Positions 61,187 through 64,000 of a DNA stretch of 64,000 nt are shown piece after piece. Below the pieces are notes generated by a model, which saw nothing but the letters and a program-made list of their open reading frames with translations, searched no databases and had not been told where the DNA came from. Source of the stretch: Chrysaora quinquecirrha (taxonomy: Eukaryota > Cnidaria > Scyphozoa > Semaeostomeae > Pelagiidae); NCBI GenBank assembly GCA_014526335.1, contig JACTAT010000044.1:2203421-2267420 (forward strand), written 5' to 3'. Both the position numbers and the translations under genes were made by a program. Position 1 is the stretch's first letter. Every line of letters begins with the position of its first letter.

Positions 61187-61868
61187 AATGCATAAATAAG
61201 CCAGAAAAGAATTAGTAAATGCCTGTGACAAAATTCGCAAATTGTGGGCAGTGCCAGAATCACCTGAATAAATGGAACTGGGATGCCAACCAACTTCCCA
61301 TACTGTGACCATTATGTGCCTGCCTGTCTCAGCTTGAAAGGAAACAGGAAGGGCAGGACACTGGATTTTGTAGTGATTTCCTCCTTGGACTAAGATGAAA
61401 AGGCATGATAACTAATAAAGAAACATTGAACAACACTTACCTTCTTTCCCAAGTTATTCGCTTTTCTTTAATGGAAACTTGTACTGATAGCGCCTTAGCT
61501 CCTTGACCCACATCTGTTTTCTAGGACTCTGATCTGGTTTCGTTCTCCTCTTCTGGGCTGATATTTCTTGGCGGCGAATGCGAGCCAGATGACATTTATT
61601 TCTTTGTCGAATCGAATTTTTAAAGTATTGCCAACTTTAGCTAACCTTTCAAGGATACAGTTCATGTTGAGTATTCAAGACATTGTTGAAATTTGTAATT
61701 TAACGCCAACACACAAGTGACGGAAGTGTTCCTTGACGTGACTTAGGCCCAGCGGTGTCTTCTCTTGCTTGCTTGTCTTGTCCACCCATTCTCAAGGCGT
61801 TTGAGGTTAAACTTACAATGACATAACCATAACTTGAAAATTCAGCCCAAGCAAAACACAAGCAGATG
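61187..61868. other. Unassigned interval
   Basis: Right flank of the Gypsy insertion; no supported gene. Confidence 0.4.
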
Positions 61869-62055
61869 ATTGAGAAAAGAAATCATAACATTGATATCTA
61901 ACATTTATTAACCAGCTTGTTATTTTGTGGAGAGATTTCAGGCTTCCATCATCGATGCTTCTTGTGGCTGAATGCCAAGCACATGGCTGCAAGCAGGGGA
62001 ATAGAACCGAGACCTTCGCGTTAATCATCATTTACTCCTGGGGCGCAAATGGACC
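61869..62055 (+). repeat. Direct repeat, copy 2
   Basis: Second copy of 54838-55022, with differences such as GTGGAGAG for GTAGAGAG and CCAAGCACATGG for CCAATCATATGG. Confidence 0.85.
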
Positions 62056-64000
62056 ATTAATATCGCGCCGCAGATAGCTACTAGTACGAAAGTGAAAATG
62101 AGAAATGAGGGCTAAAAGTCTTAGTACTCTCATATTCCACTTATATTCCCCATAATTAGGGTTATGTGTCTAAACTGTAAGTGGGTCTTGGTGGGTTTGT
62201 AAAATCTCTACGGCAGATTTCGGTCCATCTACAAGTGATGTTATCCCCCCTTAGGGCAGAAAATGGGGGGGGGGGGATTCATTCTAAATCAAGCTATCAT
62301 TCCTTTACCCAAGGTTGTTTTCATCAGGCCCGGAAAAATACAAAACTCGCTCAATGCCACGCCACAATGAGGGTAAATAATTAGAAAACAACGTTACGTC
62401 GTATCTTAAACGCATTTTCTAACGTTTATTTCAAGACTTTGTTTTTGACAACGTTAGTTGTATTTATTACATTAGCACTGTTTGTTTGCATCCGAAGTTC
62501 GCGTAGTCTTAGCCCATTCTCTGAAAATTTTTAAAAATGAATATTTATGTGAAATTTTTCAAAAATTACGGAAAGTTGGAATTGTTGTTGGGCGTATGTA
62601 TTTGCGAATAAAAAAGAGCTTTCAAAAATGTTTAGATCCTTTTCCCGGTAGCTACTTTTACTCCAGAACCCCATGCTAATATCGAGGAAACAGTAATTGT
62701 GGTCTCAACAAGTCGAAATTTTGATCCTCTAAAAGAAAGTGTGACACAAAACCATGAAAAAGGCAGACAAATTTAGAAAAAATGACGAAAAATAAGATGG
62801 TTTTTTTGCTTAATTTTTCAAGAGTTTAATGTAAAGGTATTTTGGCCAATTGAAACACTAGTATCCTGAACCCAGAACCGGGATCAATTCAGCTATTGAG
62901 CACTGCGGAAGAGCGGAGTTGTTCTAGGGAAAATTGTCTTTTGAAGTTCCAAAGAACTATTTTTAATTTTTTCTGACATCTCGATGTATCGTTCTCTTCT
63001 ATAAGTACAATAATTTGCATGTATTAACATATATTTTTCAGCAAATCGATGTCATTGCCATTGGTTTTACACTATTGGCGGTGTTGCTAAGGCGTCGCAA
63101 TGGACAGTTTTTGATCGCGTGACAGCTTTTTCACACTGACTCAAGTTCTACGAGCGAACAATAGACCGAAACAATAGGCTTCCAGACCAGTGTTTATTCT
63201 ATTGACTATGTTTATTAATGTATTTCTGCTAGCCTTGTCCCGTTGATGCCGATTGGAAATTAAAGTTTTCTCTTTCAGCCTTGTACCTTGTCGATGGAAT
63301 TACATCGCAGGCTTTTTTTCCAGTTCGTTTGCATTTTTTCTTTAGGTTTGGCTCACCCCAGGGCATCTTTTAACATTGTAACTACTGGGCCATTGGCCCA
63401 GTGGGCCCTCTTCCTGGCCCAGTAGTAGAGCAAATTTTTCAGTTTTTGGCCCACTAGTGTGGGCCCTTTCCAAAACAAAATTGTTATAATAGTTTCATAA
63501 ATATAGGGTTCACCTCTTCACCATGTGCTCAGTATTGAAAATCATTACAAATACTACTATGAAAACCACATGCATGTTATTAGTCAGCAAGCCGATCGTT
63601 TCAGCTCAAAACTCCTAAAGAAACTCCAGTCAATATCTAAATATGCATCAATGGCACAAAAGAAGCCAATTGAAACAACGCTATTTACTCATGCATTCAA
63701 TTTTTCGACAAAAGACCAACCAACTACTTCAAGAAAGGTCGGAAAACCATGAACCGCTCGTTAAGATTGGGCATGTTTCAATAAGTTGGTGAAATAGAAT
63801 GATTTTGTAGTTAGATATAGCATATTTTTTCAGTCATGGAAACCCAACCAGAGCGACTCTGGACACAAAAAATTTCAAATTTTTCTGGGGGAGCAAGCCC
63901 CCGTTCCCCCCTTTGAAAGAATGCCTTTGGCACACAGGTCTCATCTCATGTTTCCTTCATTGACGGAAAACTACTTCCCCCGGTCAAAAGAGGTGTGCAG
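62056..64000. other. Unassigned interval to the window end
   Basis: No supported gene. It holds the inverted partner of the 37747-37860 repeat (63087-63210) and a cluster of GGCCCA-containing imperfect palindromes at 63390-63470. An open frame at 63525-63752 lacks motifs I can recognise, although its composition (KLLKKLQSISKYASMAQKK) is protein-like; an exon of an unidentified transposase or host gene is possible. Confidence 0.45.

Noticed and set aside
63390..63470. GGCCCA palindrome cluster as a regulatory element
   Set aside because: Imperfect, irregular spacing and no known factor; noted only as local low-complexity structure.

Overview
This is repeat-dominated metazoan nuclear DNA. Multi-exon genes with GT-AG introns, an 18S rRNA fragment, and BEL/Pao, CsRn1-type Gypsy, DIRS and non-LTR retroelements rule out a bacterial or viral genome. 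The HUH/SF3 Rep-like gene and the THAP transposase type are ones I associate with cnidarians, so an anthozoan is my best guess; that is inference. I see no intact conserved single-copy host gene. The only host-like piece is one possible terminal exon at 4057-4365.

Layout. 1-12725: two blocks of one GTTA/TTAG satellite (about 9.2 kb in total) flank an island at 4.05-7.53 kb with the terminal exon, a GTACCGTGGGG minisatellite, a foldback element and a short LTR element with identical 200-bp LTRs and one gag/protease-like ORF. 12.7-15.3 kb: a non-LTR retrotransposon tail, a foldback element and a T-rich tandem. 15.3-21.1 kb: a tRNA-Ile pseudogene, an adenain-like protease, a DIRS gag scrap, a heat-shock-element promoter before a phage-like gene, a tandem duplication with NRF1-type palindromes, a C2H2 acidic protein and a minisatellite. 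23.5-36.2 kb: a HUH/SF3 Rep gene whose 3' end lies 11.4 kb away. Between the two parts are an 18S pseudogene holding a hAT MITE and a second hAT scar, and a dead DIRS element that is itself interrupted by a TIR transposon.

That TIR transposon (about 28142-33397) is the most interesting object. On + it carries a 12-exon THAP/DDE-like transposase gene with coding frameshifts. On -, convergent, it carries a 3-exon gene for a cysteine-rich protein resembling the cytoplasmic zinc ballast domain of the P2X7 receptor; its splice phases close into an uninterrupted 233-codon frame.

38.25-49.46 kb: two head-to-tail BEL/Pao copies share one LTR; one has an intact 1757-codon gag-pol and the other is dead and lacks its 5' gag. 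50.9-54.5 kb: three tandem arrays (about 90, 96 and exactly 108 bp), one holding a solo LTR. 55.5-61.2 kb: a complete CsRn1-type Gypsy element with 517-bp LTRs, a tRNA-Trp-like primer site and one frameshift between RNase H and integrase. The remainder to 64 kb has no gene I can support. The window is best read as a nested record of transposition, not as an operon or pathway.
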